In this document: positions 64,000 through 64,000 of the stretch, piece after piece | Position numbering within the stretch: position 1 is the stretch's first letter | How the letters are laid out: each line of letters starts with the position of its first letter | NCBI GenBank assembly: GCA_029224185.1 | Contig: CM055201.1 | Coordinates: 932,201 to 996,200, forward strand | Origin: Karalla daura | Taxonomy: Eukaryota > Chordata > Actinopteri > Chaetodontiformes > Leiognathidae | Length of the DNA: 64,000 nucleotides | Reading direction: 5' to 3' | Notes under the pieces: model-generated | Database searches by the model: none | What the model saw: only the letters and a program-made list of their open reading frames with translations | What the model was told of the DNA's origin: nothing | Translations under genes and position numbers: made by a program

Positions 64000-64000
64000 A

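Overview
The window looks like a chromosome segment of a teleost fish. Evidence: long CA, TA and CT microsatellites, an L2-type LINE, two hAT transposases, a chromodomain Gypsy element, small terminal-inverted-repeat elements, and two vertebrate gene remnants (plexin-B C-terminal exons, and an mdm2-like gene whose RING closely resembles fish Mdm2). There are no bacterial-type operons. A run of 100 N at 54371-54470 marks a draft-assembly gap.

Layout. 1-313 is an antisense piece of 28S rRNA. 314-7240 is non-coding DNA rich in simple repeats. 7240-10700 holds an L2 LINE inserted in a dead hAT transposase, both on the minus strand. 11534-12157 is a solo LTR with a 5-bp target duplication. 13993-14166 is an RRM-like fragment, followed to about 16730 by a locally duplicated block carrying hAT-derived modules. 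16763-20262 is a second, dead hAT/ZBED element (minus) with a recognisable intron. 20263-21700 is a GC-rich stretch that may be an LTR. 21700-24101 is a 5'-truncated Gypsy chromovirus with its 3' LTR. 25958-26943 is a DNA transposon with TIRs and an ATT duplication. 28528-28995 is a 49-bp minisatellite. 30395-31406 carries the last plexin-B-like exons. 32654-34026 (minus) is an mdm2-like gene.

From 36188 to the end, the window is an array of R2-superfamily non-LTR retrotransposons (zinc fingers, Myb-like region, RT, restriction-like endonuclease) intermixed with pieces of 18S rDNA, all on the plus strand. The key locus is 49064-53935: a 5' ETS, the first 676 nt of a canonical 18S gene, and then a nearly full-length R2-like element starting inside the 18S. 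Around it lie at least four more copies or subfamilies. Four positions carry the same kind of unit, 'endonuclease fragment / 18S relic / G-rich 5' UTR': 36188, 40600, 56690 and 59145. Three of these also share a rearranged zinc-finger-to-RT fusion, so a chimeric LINE/rDNA unit was amplified after it formed.

Every retroelement reading frame that I followed has at least one disabling change, so this is a graveyard or a silenced edge of an rDNA locus. Young near-identical copies (51340-53901 versus 54471-56690) nevertheless show recent activity or recent duplication. The most striking single event is a 69-bp exact inversion in the element at the right end (63136-63204), which flips the RT motif A segment.
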